Positions 33,923-42,733 of a DNA stretch of 64,000 nt are shown one piece after another. Positions within the stretch are counted from its first letter, which is position 1. Each line of letters opens with the position of its first letter. A program made the translations under genes and the position numbers. Under the pieces are notes generated by a model, which was given only the letters and a program-made list of their open reading frames with translations, had not been told where the DNA came from and ran no database searches. The DNA comes from JBCDCU01 sp039180865 (lineage in GTDB: Bacteria; Pseudomonadota; Alphaproteobacteria; Rhizobiales; JACESI01), in contig JBCDCZ010000002.1 in assembly GCA_039180865.1 (NCBI GenBank), positions 1 to 64,000 on the forward strand, read 5' to 3'.

Positions 33923-36900
33923 TCACATGAAGAAATCATCATTCGTCGGGGGCGGAGCAATCGGCTCCTCGACGAGTTCAAAGCGGACGGAATCCGCAAT
34001 GACGGTCCCCGGATCGCTTGCATCTGCCGCGCTGTACCGCACAAAGAGCGTCTCACCCGCTTCGACCTCGACAAATCCTAGTTCTTCCCATCGGGGTCCG
34101 AGGCGATCACTCATATCGAAGTCCTCGAAGACAAAGACATCGTCGCCTGCACCGAACGCAATATCGATTGCTCCCGTATGGCCGCTATGGGCCTGACCAC
34201 CCGTATCTCTGATGTCGCGCAGCGAGACCTCGTATGTGCCTGAGGTTTCGGCGACGGCTTCAAAGGATATCGTCGCGTCGCTCCCGGACTCCGCGAAGAG
34301 GAAATTGTCACCAAGGAATCCGCCGGGAAAGGCCGCACCGGCATCCTGCCAGTCGCCCGTCAGGATTGCGTCATCGTTGTCAACGATCAAGAGCCGGTCG
34401 GCGATAAGGGCCGGATCGTACCCGCTATACACATCACCGGCGATCCGCCCTGTCAGAGTAACACCGTCCCGGGTCTCCTCGACGAGATTGAAATTGCTGG
34501 CAGACGTGGCACCGGTCGTGATCGCGGCAAAAATATGGGCGTCTTCGGTGACAAAGCGCGGCGCGTCATTGTCGACAGGCCCGTTATGCCAGGACCCCAG
34601 AATTTCGCTGACACCGCCATTGATCGTCTTCACAATGGTTCCCGGACCTTCCGTCTTGAGCCCGAGAACGACGAAGTTTGCGCCATCATTGACGATGTTT
34701 GCCTCAAAACCCAAAGCCTCGGTGTCTCCTTCAGTATTGAGCTGCCGGGCATAGGCGTTTTGATCTTTCAGCTGGACGGATGGGCCAACAAAGTTCTCAA
34801 AGTACACATCGCCTTGCTCCCCTTCCGCGACCGCCTCATACCGCCCGCCAGTAATATCCTGGAGAACGACCGTGCGGTCACTGTCATGGAGGAAGACCGT
34901 GGGATTTCCCCCATTTCCGAAAGCATTTATTGCTTCAAAGGTGACGACGTCCGGTTCACCGTCGGCGATGCGAAAGACCGTATTTCGCCCCAAATTCCCT
35001 GGATCGGATCCGATAACGCGTTCAACATTTCCCCGAACGACGATTTCTCCTTCGAATATCCATCGTTCGTCAGCCGCTGGAATGTAGACCGTCGTGGCAC
35101 CGGAATCGATTGCAGCCTGGAACGCCGCAGTCGCATCGACACCCGGAACACCGCCGAAATCAGCGATGTTTGCCCAATTGTCGAAATCGGGATCAAGCGG
35201 CACCTCCGGTGTTTCCCTCAGGTCCAAGCCAATCCGCGTATCGGGACTATCGAACAACTGGAACGCACCGCCACGACCAGACGTTGCAGAACCGACGGCG
35301 AAATACTCGTCGATATCGTCCACATTGACGTCTCTGTTTCCGAAAAACCCTTGGATCTGGTTTTCCAATGATCGATTGAAGCCCTCAGTCGTTACATTCT
35401 CGCCGTAAAAGAAACGCGTATTGATGATCGCCGGGTCCGCCATGTCGGGATCCGTCGACGTAAATTCGCTGTCAATCAGCAGTGCCCGCGAGGATTGATT
35501 ACCGTTCACCAATCCAACGCCTGGTCCCTCATAATCGACCTGACGCGCGAAGATACCGTCGGCAAATCCGTTATTGATCCCGACCTCTTGTCCGCGCAGG
35601 GTCAGACCTTCAACGGTGACGCTGTTTCCCTGAAACCGGTTGTCGATCCCGATGTTGAACCCTTCGATCGTTACATCCTCAATGAATATCGGGCCGGTCT
35701 CCCCCGTCGTCAGATTGAGGCCGATCGATCCGCCATCGTCCGAGCGGATCGTGACATTGCGGATCGCGGATTGATTGTTGCCATTGAAAGAAAGGCCAAT
35801 GGCATCGGGGTTCCCCACACCGATATCGAAGGTGACATCCATGACGCGGTTGTTGAAGGCCTGGGCGACACCTGGCGTATATTCAAAGATCCCGCCCTGG
35901 AAGTTGAGATTGTCGGCAAGTTTGAAAATCGTACCGTCTTCGCTCTCCCCCTGGATCGTGATGAAATTCGGAACCGGCGTACCAACGCCGTTGGGAAATG
36001 TGAGCGTGTCGGAGATGTCATAAACGCCGTCCTCGAAGAAATATGTGACGCGTGTTTGAAACGTATCGAATAGGGCTTGAAGGGCTGCCGTATCGTCGAT
36101 TCCGTCATCAGCGATGACGCCAAAGTCGGCCACATCGATGATCCCGAAATCATCCGGGAACGGAATGGGTGAATCGAAGGAAAAGTCGGCTTCGCTAAGC
36201 TGATCGCCGCGCACGCCATCGATGAACACCGATGTTTCCTCAAGGCCAATTGTTACACCGCGCCCGGAGTCTGAAAATGTTAATTCTTCAAAGGAACCGT
36301 CGGTAAAACGGATTGTGTCGACGCCCAGTTCAAAGCCATGGAGCGTGTCACTCCCGTCATCGGTTCCAAAAATGAAGGCGTCTGAACCTTCGCCACCATT
36401 AAGCCGATCATTACCCGCGCCGCCGATGATCGTGTCATCACCATCACTTCCTTCAATGCGGTCATCGCCGAGGCCGCCAAAGAGTTCGTCGTTACCGCTT
36501 CCGCCGGATTGCCGGTCATTTCCGTCCCCGCCGTCAATCACGTCATTACCGGCACCGCCGGATTGCTGGTCGTCACTGACGCCGCCGATCAGCGTGTCAT
36601 TTCCACCGTTGCCATCCTGCCGGGCAGCGACCGTGAGGCTTGAGGCATCGAAAACATCGGCACCCTCATTGCCCGTCACCCGTTCGATGCTGGAAAGGCC
36701 CTGATCGAGCGTGAACGCCATTTCCGTTGTGACTCTCACTTCATCGAAGCCATCGCCACCATCGATCAGCGTATCTTCGGCGTCGACGAAGAAGTCGTCG
36801 TCCCCTTCACCTCCGTAAAGTGCGTCGGCACCGGCACCACCATTGAGCCGGTCATTCCCCTCACCTCCAATGAGGGTATCGTCACCGTCATTTCCCTCGA

Positions 36901-37933
36901 TCCGGTCGTCACCAAGACCGCCTGAGAGTTCGTCATTGCCTGTGCCGCCAGCTTGCCGGTCATTGCCGTCGCCGCCGACAATTGTGTCATCGCCCTCGCC
37001 GCCTGACTGACGATCGTCGTCGATGCCACCAATCAGGGTATCATTGCCACCGTCGCCATCCTGCCGGGCCGCGACGGTGAGGCTTGACGCATCAAAGACA
37101 TCGTTACCATCATTACCCGTCACCCGTTCGATGCTGGAAAGCCCCTGATTAAGCGTGAAAGCTGCTGTCGTTGTGACCCTGACTTCATCGAAGCCGTCAC
37201 CGCCGTCAATCAACGTGTCTTCGGCATCAACAAAGAAGTCGTCATCCCCCTCACCGCCGTAGAGTGCGTCGGCACCGGCACCACCATTGAGACGGTCATT
37301 GCCCTCGCCTCCAAAGAGCGTATCGTTGCCGTCATTCCCTTCGATCCGGTCGTCGCCAAGGCCGCCAGTAAGCTCGTCATTGCCGGCTCCGCCGGCTTGC
37401 CGGTCATTTCCGTCCCCACCGTCGATTGTGTCATCGCCTTCGCCACCTGACTGACGGTCGTCGCCAACGCCACCAATCAGCGTATCATTGCCACCGTTGC
37501 CATCCTGGCGTGCGGCGACCGTCAGGCCTGATGCGTCAAAGACATCATTCCCGTCATTTCCCGTCACCCGTTCGATGCTCGAAAGTCCTTGATCGAGTAT
37601 GAAGGCCATTGCCGTTGTGACCCTGACTTCGTCAAAGCCCTCACCGCCATCAATCAGAGTATCTTCGGCATCGGCGAACAGGTCGTCATCGCCGGCACCA
37701 CCGAAGATTCGGTCGGCGCCCGCGCCTCCATTGAGCCGGTCGTTGCCGTCGTTCCCAATCAGCGTATCGTTGCCGTCGCGGCCTTCCAGGCGATCATTGC
37801 CCAAACCGCCCTCCAGGACATCGTCGCCTTCGGTCCCGGTGAGCCTGAGCGGATCCGTTGCTGCGGTTTCAGTTTCGGGGTCTGCCAGTCCAATATCCGG
37901 CAGATTCTCGTTGTCTGAGAGAAACGATGACAT
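33923..37933 (-). CDS. Giant RTX-repeat protein with tandem beta-helix and golvesin-like domains
   Basis: A 1336-residue secreted-type protein. Residues about 25-590 are RTX calcium-binding nonapeptides (GGxGxDxLx) arranged in three 148-residue units. Each unit has 'DTLIDGGxGFDEVRVTT' and 'LSSIERVTGNxGxDVFDAS'. From about 595 a Pectate_lyase_3/GH55-like beta-helix begins ('DVADFGVIADDGIDDTAALQALF'), with a second at about 915 ('NIADFGGVPGVDATAAFQAAIDSG'). The last 130 residues resemble a golvesin-like domain ending 'TVIADSVRFELV'. RTX repeats at the N-terminus are unusual, since they normally precede a C-terminal type I signal. The ATG at 37933 has GGAGG upstream. No type I secretion genes are in the window. 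Confidence 0.85.
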   Translation of the reverse strand: MSSFLSDNENLPDIGLADPETETAATDPLRLTGTEGDDVLEGGLGNDRLEGRDGNDTLIGNDGNDRLNGGAGADRIFGGAGDDDLFADAEDTLIDGGEGFDEVRVTTAMAFILDQGLSSIERVTGNDGNDVFDASGLTVAARQDGNGGNDTLIGGVGDDRQSGGEGDDTIDGGDGNDRQAGGAGNDELTGGLGDDRIEGNDGNDTLFGGEGNDRLNGGAGADALYGGEGDDDFFVDAEDTLIDGGDGFDEVRVTTTAAFTLNQGLSSIERVTGNDGNDVFDASSLTVAARQDGDGGNDTLIGGIDDDRQSGGEGDDTIVGGDGNDRQAGGTGNDELSGGLGDDRIEGNDGDDTLIGGEGNDRLNGGAGADALYGGEGDDDFFVDAEDTLIDGGDGFDEVRVTTEMAFTLDQGLSSIERVTGNEGADVFDASSLTVAARQDGNGGNDTLIGGVSDDQQSGGAGNDVIDGGDGNDRQSGGSGNDELFGGLGDDRIEGSDGDDTIIGGAGNDRLNGGEGSDAFIFGTDDGSDTLHGFELGVDTIRFTDGSFEELTFSDSGRGVTIGLEETSVFIDGVRGDQLSEADFSFDSPIPFPDDFGIIDVADFGVIADDGIDDTAALQALFDTFQTRVTYFFEDGVYDISDTLTFPNGVGTPVPNFITIQGESEDGTIFKLADNLNFQGGIFEYTPGVAQAFNNRVMDVTFDIGVGNPDAIGLSFNGNNQSAIRNVTIRSDDGGSIGLNLTTGETGPIFIEDVTIEGFNIGIDNRFQGNSVTVEGLTLRGQEVGINNGFADGIFARQVDYEGPGVGLVNGNQSSRALLIDSEFTSTDPDMADPAIINTRFFYGENVTTEGFNRSLENQIQGFFGNRDVNVDDIDEYFAVGSATSGRGGAFQLFDSPDTRIGLDLRETPEVPLDPDFDNWANIADFGGVPGVDATAAFQAAIDSGATTVYIPAADERWIFEGEIVVRGNVERVIGSDPGNLGRNTVFRIADGEPDVVTFEAINAFGNGGNPTVFLHDSDRTVVLQDITGGRYEAVAEGEQGDVYFENFVGPSVQLKDQNAYARQLNTEGDTEALGFEANIVNDGANFVVLGLKTEGPGTIVKTINGGVSEILGSWHNGPVDNDAPRFVTEDAHIFAAITTGATSASNFNLVEETRDGVTLTGRIAGDVYSGYDPALIADRLLIVDNDDAILTGDWQDAGAAFPGGFLGDNFLFAESGSDATISFEAVAETSGTYEVSLRDIRDTGGQAHSGHTGAIDIAFGAGDDVFVFEDFDMSDRLGPRWEELGFVEVEAGETLFVRYSAADASDPGTVIADSVRFELVEEPIAPPPTNDDFFM
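36280..37700. repeat. Three tandem copies of a 444-bp coding repeat
   Basis: The segment encoding 'DTLIDGG' recurs at about 37650, 37207 and 36763 (plus-strand coordinates), a strict 444-base period, and the flanking sequence is nearly identical between copies. The repeats lie inside the RTX gene and encode 148-residue units. High DNA identity implies recent duplication and possible copy-number change. Confidence 0.75.
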
Positions 37934-38525
37934 TCCACAATCCTCCATTCCCGGTAGAGCGCTAGCGAAAATCCACAATGCCGTAGCCCTACTCGGGTAC
38001 CGTTTGAATTCGCTCAGACGATTGTGGAGAATTGTGTTTCTACCGGGATGAAAAGCGCGGCGTTCAGGCGGCGATTTGTCATTGGGATCAACACCTAGGG
38101 CTTTTGAGAGGTGTGCGACGATCTGTCAGGATACGCCATCGAATCGCCGAAATTACAGCACCAAACGTCCGGGCCGGATCCCGGCAAATCGCGTAAACCA
38201 CTGTAATTGTAAGACGAATAGAGCGGGCCGAACTCTGCCCCTGAAGTTTACCGATCCGATCGTGACGGCGATCAGGTCGGTCGCAGGAGTATTCTGTCGA
38301 AAGACCGATCAGTCTCAAAACATCAAGTCTGGTTCCGCAGCGATACGAGAAGTGAAGAGACCGGCTTGATAAGAGGTTTCGAAATGGTCATTCGAAGACG
38401 GTAGATGGCGACGAATAGTCTTTGCGCATCAGGTGCATGCATCCTGCTGCATACTAATCGGAGAATTACTTTCGATCCAGGTTGACTTTTTCCGCCGCCA
38501 TCGGTTGTACCCGCTGCGATCATTA
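37934..38525. other. Intergenic stretch of 592 bases with nested inverted repeats
   Basis: No gene is supported. It contains a nested dyad: TCCCGGTAGA (37949-37958) with TCTACCGGGA (38039-38048), and inside it TCCACAAT (37972-37979) with ATTGTGGA (38021-38028). A third TCCACAAT lies at 37934-37941. Another dyad, AATTACAG (38151-38158) with CTGTAATT (38201-38208), lies further upstream. All are upstream of the RTX gene and may form leader structure or operators. Confidence 0.5.
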
Positions 38526-39092
38526 TCACTCACTGAGGCCAGCCGCCTTTTCGAACACATACCAGTTTCCTTCATTCCACATGATGTGCTGAACCATCTT
38601 GCGGATCTTCCAACCCTTCTCCGTGTGCACCAGCCAGTTATCGTAATACCCGACCATGGTCTGAACCGCCCCACCCCGCTCATTCGGAAGATAGTGGGAG
38701 GCGTTAAGGAGCGAGCGCACATAGGCCGTATCGCCATCGACCTCGATCATTAGCGGCATCGCGATGTGCTGAGAGCCGTCGAGCTTTGCGAAGAAAGGTT
38801 TGACGGCAGCGATCCACTGATCCGCAGTCATTGTGGTCAAGCCGTCGCCAATCGAGGCCGAGAAGTCCATCTCGATTTCGTCGACGAACACGGACCGATG
38901 AAGGGTCCAGTCCTTCATATCGAAGGCAAGGCCGTAATTGACGATAACCTGGCCGATCTCTTCACGATCGAGCAGAAGGCTGACTTGCTCCTCAGGAGAA
39001 GTAGCGCGATCGATAAGAGGTGCCTGTTGTGAATGAGCGGGGCCACTCAGGGCAAGCATCACGGTCAGTCCGGCTGCAAAAAGGGTCTTCAT
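38526..39092 (-). CDS. Exported SnoaL-like (NTF2-fold) protein
   Basis: A 188-residue protein with a signal peptide (cleavage after 'GPAHSQQ', about residue 22) and a SnoaL_4-type domain: 'LLLDREEIGQVIVNYGLAFDMKDWTLHRSVFVDEIEMDFSA' and 'YYDNWLVHTEKGWKIRKMVQHIMW'. This is the group that includes scytalone dehydratase- and aromatic dioxygenase beta-like folds. Periplasmic localisation is uncommon for it. It lies 27 bases downstream of a second secreted SnoaL-like gene, so they form an operon. Confidence 0.82.
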   Translation of the reverse strand: MKTLFAAGLTVMLALSGPAHSQQAPLIDRATSPEEQVSLLLDREEIGQVIVNYGLAFDMKDWTLHRSVFVDEIEMDFSASIGDGLTTMTADQWIAAVKPFFAKLDGSQHIAMPLMIEVDGDTAYVRSLLNASHYLPNERGGAVQTMVGYYDNWLVHTEKGWKIRKMVQHIMWNEGNWYVFEKAAGLSE

Positions 39093-39119
39093 AACGCGGT
39101 CCTTTGTTTCCAGGTGAGT

Positions 39120-39623
39120 TCACTCGGCGGCCGGTTTGCCGTCGGAAATATGCTCATGCATGATCCGCCAGCCATCGGGAGTGCGGACCCAGACCAGCGT
39201 GAAGTGTTTGAATACATCGAGTACCGTCCCGTCGGTGAGTTCCAGTTCACCCGTCATGTCAAAGGTCACCAGCGCCCAGTTGCCCTGCGGGCGAACCAGC
39301 AGATCGCGAACCTCCCCCGGTTCGAAGCGGGATATTCCTTCGAAGGCTTTGGGCCAAATGGGGGCATATTCCGCCCAGCCTTCCAGGCGACTGTCAGCGC
39401 CTGGTACCGCGAGGGCATCGGTGTCGAGTGCGGTTAACCGATCATCCGTCAGATAGATCTGTTGCGCGATTTCCATGGAGAACGGGTGCTCAGGCGTATC
39501 GCGCCATTGCTGAAAATACCGGTTCTCGATCACGTCGGCGAAATCGGGTGCGTCTTGCGAAACGGCAGGGGTTGCTAGAGCGATCCCCGCGGCGAGCGTA
39601 ACGAGTGCGACTGTCTTCAACAT
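39120..39623 (-). CDS. Exported SnoaL/DUF4440-like protein
   Basis: A 167-residue protein with a signal peptide (about residues 1-22, 'LVTLAAGIALATPAVSQ') and an NTF2-like domain ending 'GTVLDVFKHFTLVWVRTPDGWRIMHEHIS', as in the DUF4440/SnoaL_3 group. The substrate is unknown. It is in an operon between an SDR gene (39 bases upstream) and the other secreted SnoaL-like gene. Confidence 0.82.
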   Translation of the reverse strand: MLKTVALVTLAAGIALATPAVSQDAPDFADVIENRYFQQWRDTPEHPFSMEIAQQIYLTDDRLTALDTDALAVPGADSRLEGWAEYAPIWPKAFEGISRFEPGEVRDLLVRPQGNWALVTFDMTGELELTDGTVLDVFKHFTLVWVRTPDGWRIMHEHISDGKPAAE

Positions 39624-39662
39624 TTTAAGTCTCCTTCAAGAGTTTTGCTGACCAGACCGGGA

Positions 39663-40511
39663 TCAGGCGGCTGATTGCGAGTACACGGTCGAGGCCGACA
39701 CCTCTTCCCACTGGTCGACGTCGCCGCGAACCTGATCGAGTTTTCTGCGAATTACACCGACGGCATCTGCACCCAGAGCAAGGTGGAGCGGCGGGTCTTC
39801 GGTCTTCACGATTTTGAGGATCGCCTCGGCCGCCTTTGCCGGATCGTTCGGCTGCTTCCCGTCCAAGCCGCTGATGAAGGACCGGAACTTGCCGGCAGGC
39901 GTCTCGGCATATTCAGCCCTCTTCGCTTGGGTGAAACTGAGCGAACCAGCCGCGAATTTCGTGCGGAAGATGCCGAGCGTCAGGATCGTCGTCTTGATCC
40001 CGAAGCCAGCGACCTCCTGAGCGAGCGCTTCCGACATCACGTCTGTTGCCGCCTTGGCGGCGGAGTAAACGCCGAGGCCCGGAAATCCGGTGAAACCACC
40101 CACTGCTGAGAATGTCAGGATATGGCCTGATTGCTGGCGCCGGAGCAGGGGCAGCACCGCCTGAATGACGTTGAATTGCCCGAAGAAATTCAATTCGAAC
40201 AATGCGCGTGCCTCAGCCTCGCTCGTTTCTTCCACGGCGCCGACGGTACCGGCCCCCGCATTGTTCGCAACAACATCGATACGGCCAAAGCGTTCAACAG
40301 CTTTTGTTACGGCTGAATCAACCGCAGCACGGTCTGTCACATCGGCAATCAATGCGATTGCACGTCCGGGCGCCAGAGCTTCGAATGCTTCCGCCTGCTC
40401 CGGTTTCCGCAGCGTTCCGGCGACCCGGCCGCCAGCATCAAGTACGGTCCTTGCCAGTGCGCGGCCAATACCGCTTGAAACACCGGTGATGAAATAGGTC
40501 TTGGTCGTCAT
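39663..40511 (-). CDS. Short-chain dehydrogenase/reductase
   Basis: A 282-residue classical SDR with 'YFITGVSSGIGRALART' (cofactor), 'VVANNAGAGTVG', a Ser in 'ILTFSAVGGFTG' and 'YSAAKAATDVMSEAL' (YxxxK). The C-terminus fits the oxidoreductase group with a 'DPPLHLALGADA' ending. The ATG at 40511 has GGAG upstream; the longer frame is not supported. It is the first gene of a three-gene operon with two secreted SnoaL-like proteins, divergent from LysR. Confidence 0.9.
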   Translation of the reverse strand: MTTKTYFITGVSSGIGRALARTVLDAGGRVAGTLRKPEQAEAFEALAPGRAIALIADVTDRAAVDSAVTKAVERFGRIDVVANNAGAGTVGAVEETSEAEARALFELNFFGQFNVIQAVLPLLRRQQSGHILTFSAVGGFTGFPGLGVYSAAKAATDVMSEALAQEVAGFGIKTTILTLGIFRTKFAAGSLSFTQAKRAEYAETPAGKFRSFISGLDGKQPNDPAKAAEAILKIVKTEDPPLHLALGADAVGVIRRKLDQVRGDVDQWEEVSASTVYSQSAA

Positions 40512-40600
40512 CTGTTGTCTCCTTGTCTCGCACGACGGCTTTCCGTCTCGATGAACAGGAGATAACAGCTGCGGTTTTATGAATGTATCCATTGTTTTTT

Positions 40601-40613
40601 CATCTTATAGATG
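40601..40613. promoter_or_regulatory. CATCT-TAT-AGATG dyad, candidate LysR site
   Basis: A perfect 13-bp inverted repeat lies 14 bases upstream of the LysR start and 89 bases upstream of the SDR start, in AT-rich sequence. It fits a LysR T-N11-A site that would autoregulate the regulator gene. Confidence 0.4.
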
Positions 40614-40627
40614 CAATTTTCGCATTT

Positions 40628-41536
40628 ATGAAAACCAGTCTCGATGACCTGCACCTCTTCCTTCGGATCGTTGAAACAGGGAGCCTGCGCGCGGCAGCGG
40701 AGGAAATCGGCACCGACCCGTCGAATGTCTCACGTCGGCTCGGTGGCATCGAAGATCGCCTCGGCATCAAGCTGATCGCACGATCGCGGGTTCGTTCATC
40801 CCCGACCGATGCCGGTCGCACCTACTACGACCGCCTCAAGCCCCTTCTTGAGAGGATTGAAGCTGTTGATGATGAAGTGGCAGGCGCGGCAGATGAACCG
40901 CGCGGTATTCTCAGGGTGTCAGCCCCCATCGATTTCGGCGTTCAGCATGTCGGCCTTTGGCTTTATGAACTCGCCGCGCTGGCACCACGGCTTTCTGTTG
41001 ATCTTCTGGTCAATGATCGTTTTGTCGATTTCGAGGGCGAAGGCCTGGATGTGGCAATCCGCATCGGCGAGCTCGCTGACAGCGCGCTTCGCGCGCGAAG
41101 GCTTGGCGCCATGCCACTCGCCATCGTCGGCTCGCGCGCCTATGTTGACGAGCGAGGTGCCCCGGACCGGCCGGAGGACCTTTCAGACCATCACTTTGTT
41201 CTCTACTCAGGCCTGCAAGCCGGTAACGAACTGAAACTCAGCAAAGACAATGGCGAACGAGCGCGAGTGCGGGTCAATTCAACCTTCAGTGTCAACAATC
41301 TTGGCGGTGTCGGGCGGATCGTCGAAGCTGGTGGAGGTCTTCATGCCGGACCGCTTTGGTACTTTGCGGAGGCTATTGAAAGCGGCAGTCTGGTTCGCGT
41401 GCTTCCGGAGTGGTTACCACCGACTTACCCGGTTCACGCGCTTTATGCACCCGGATCCTATGTCCCGGCAAAGGTCCGGCGCTTCATTGACCTTGCAGCG
41501 ACCAGAATGCGCGCAACCGCTGGTATCGTTGCCTGA
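40628..41536 (+). CDS. LysR-family transcriptional regulator
   Basis: A 302-residue LysR protein: 'LDDLHLFLRIVETGSLRAAAEEIGTDPSNVSRRLGGIEDRLG' and 'RSRVRSSPTDAGRTYYDRL', then the CrgA/DsdC-type effector domain with 'DVAIRIGELADSALRARRLG'. The start at 40628 fits the family; an earlier ATG at 40583 would overlap promoter sequence. It faces the SDR-SnoaL operon. Confidence 0.9.
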   Translation: MKTSLDDLHLFLRIVETGSLRAAAEEIGTDPSNVSRRLGGIEDRLGIKLIARSRVRSSPTDAGRTYYDRLKPLLERIEAVDDEVAGAADEPRGILRVSAPIDFGVQHVGLWLYELAALAPRLSVDLLVNDRFVDFEGEGLDVAIRIGELADSALRARRLGAMPLAIVGSRAYVDERGAPDRPEDLSDHHFVLYSGLQAGNELKLSKDNGERARVRVNSTFSVNNLGGVGRIVEAGGGLHAGPLWYFAEAIESGSLVRVLPEWLPPTYPVHALYAPGSYVPAKVRRFIDLAATRMRATAGIVA

Positions 41537-41700
41537 GCGCCCTCAGGCAAAACCGGACCCTCACTGCAAGGCTTTGAGCCGAAGAACGGTCTGGCTATTC
41601 AGTGGGGCGTGACAGCAAATCTGCCCCGAGATGCGAGGGATGACAGTCACGTCACTCCCAAATGAGACATGGATCATAAACTCTATCCGTGCTTACACCG

Positions 41701-42699
41701 TCATACAGCAAAGGGAGCGGCGGCTTTGTCTCCTTCCGCGATTTGGGACGCAATCCGCCGTAATACCGCGGGAACGACCCGATCGCGTGGATTGCCACCA
41801 CCCGAAACATGATGGGGAAAGCGCAGGATCATCTGATCGACCGCATTTTTTAGAGCGGCTTCGTCGATATGCGGTACGCTTGCAGCAAGAGTATCGGCGA
41901 GATCCCGTGCAGCCATAAGATACTCTCTCGTTTCAAAAATCAGGTCTCGCAGAAGCCCCGACCTACCATGCCCCTGGAAGCTTTGGGTCCGTTCCGGAAA
42001 GTGCTCAAGCACGGCCTCCAGTTGGGCAAACCAGGTCTCATGACTGTGGAATGGCATTGGAACCTTTCCGTTCTGCACGAAGTCTCCGGGAAACACGATG
42101 TCATGTTCGGGGAGATGCACCATCGCCGTTGCATCGGCTTCGCCGGGTGTGAGTTCGGTGATCTGCAAGAGAACGCCACCAATGTTAACGACCTGTCCAT
42201 GAGCCAGCGTACGGTTCGGCAGAGCTGATGAGATCTCGGCCTGTGTCGCAAACCGTTCTTTATGGCGTTTACGCCGCCCGGCGTTAAAGCCATAGGTGTC
42301 CTCTGCGATTGTCTTGCGGGTTCTCTCGGTTGCATAAATCGCCACATCGGGAAAGGCAGCACGAAGAACTGGAAGACCGCCGTAATGATCGGTGTGAGCA
42401 TGGGTAATAAAGACCGCCGCGATCGGGCGGCCCGTGCGGGTTGCCAAAGCAATCGCGCGCTCGGCTTCGGGAAGCAGTCTCTGGGCGTCCACGAGCACAA
42501 GACCATCATCGGTATCGAACCAATGCGTGTTCACGCTATCAACGTCCTTGATATCCGAGGCGTAGGTTTCAACGCGCAGAAACCGTCCGCCATCCGGGGA
42601 AGACTGTGCCCGTGCGGGCGCGGAAGCGGCGAACGCTGCGGTAAGACCGGCCGCTCCTTTAAGGAGAACGCGGCGGTTTGGACGAAATCGATCTGCCAT
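41701..42699 (-). CDS. Tat-exported MBL-fold hydrolase
   Basis: A 332-residue protein with a twin-arginine-like signal ('PNRRVLLKGAAGLTAAFAASAPARA') and a metallo-beta-lactamase fold. The zinc motif is H100-A-H102-T-D104-H105, with later ligands in 'HLPEHDIVFPGDFVQ' and 'SFQGHGRSG'. It resembles the quinoprotein relay/SoxH-like MBL group more than antibiotic-resistance enzymes. It is a clear paralogue of the adjacent gene ('VDSVNTHWFDT' against 'VDSVNSHWFET'), 34 bases apart and in one operon. Confidence 0.85.
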   Translation of the reverse strand: MADRFRPNRRVLLKGAAGLTAAFAASAPARAQSSPDGGRFLRVETYASDIKDVDSVNTHWFDTDDGLVLVDAQRLLPEAERAIALATRTGRPIAAVFITHAHTDHYGGLPVLRAAFPDVAIYATERTRKTIAEDTYGFNAGRRKRHKERFATQAEISSALPNRTLAHGQVVNIGGVLLQITELTPGEADATAMVHLPEHDIVFPGDFVQNGKVPMPFHSHETWFAQLEAVLEHFPERTQSFQGHGRSGLLRDLIFETREYLMAARDLADTLAASVPHIDEAALKNAVDQMILRFPHHVSGGGNPRDRVVPAVLRRIASQIAEGDKAAAPFAV

Positions 42700-42733
42700 A
42701 GTCCAGGCTCCAATCATCTGTCAGGTTACGGTT

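Noticed and set aside
34535..35371. Plus-strand open frame of 278 codons inside the RTX gene
   Set aside because: Shadow of the beta-helix coding region; the minus-strand frame is continuous and has clear domains.
36280..37900. Regular repeats suggesting a CRISPR-like array
   Set aside because: The repeats are in-frame RTX coding units with no spacer-like unique segments and no cas genes.
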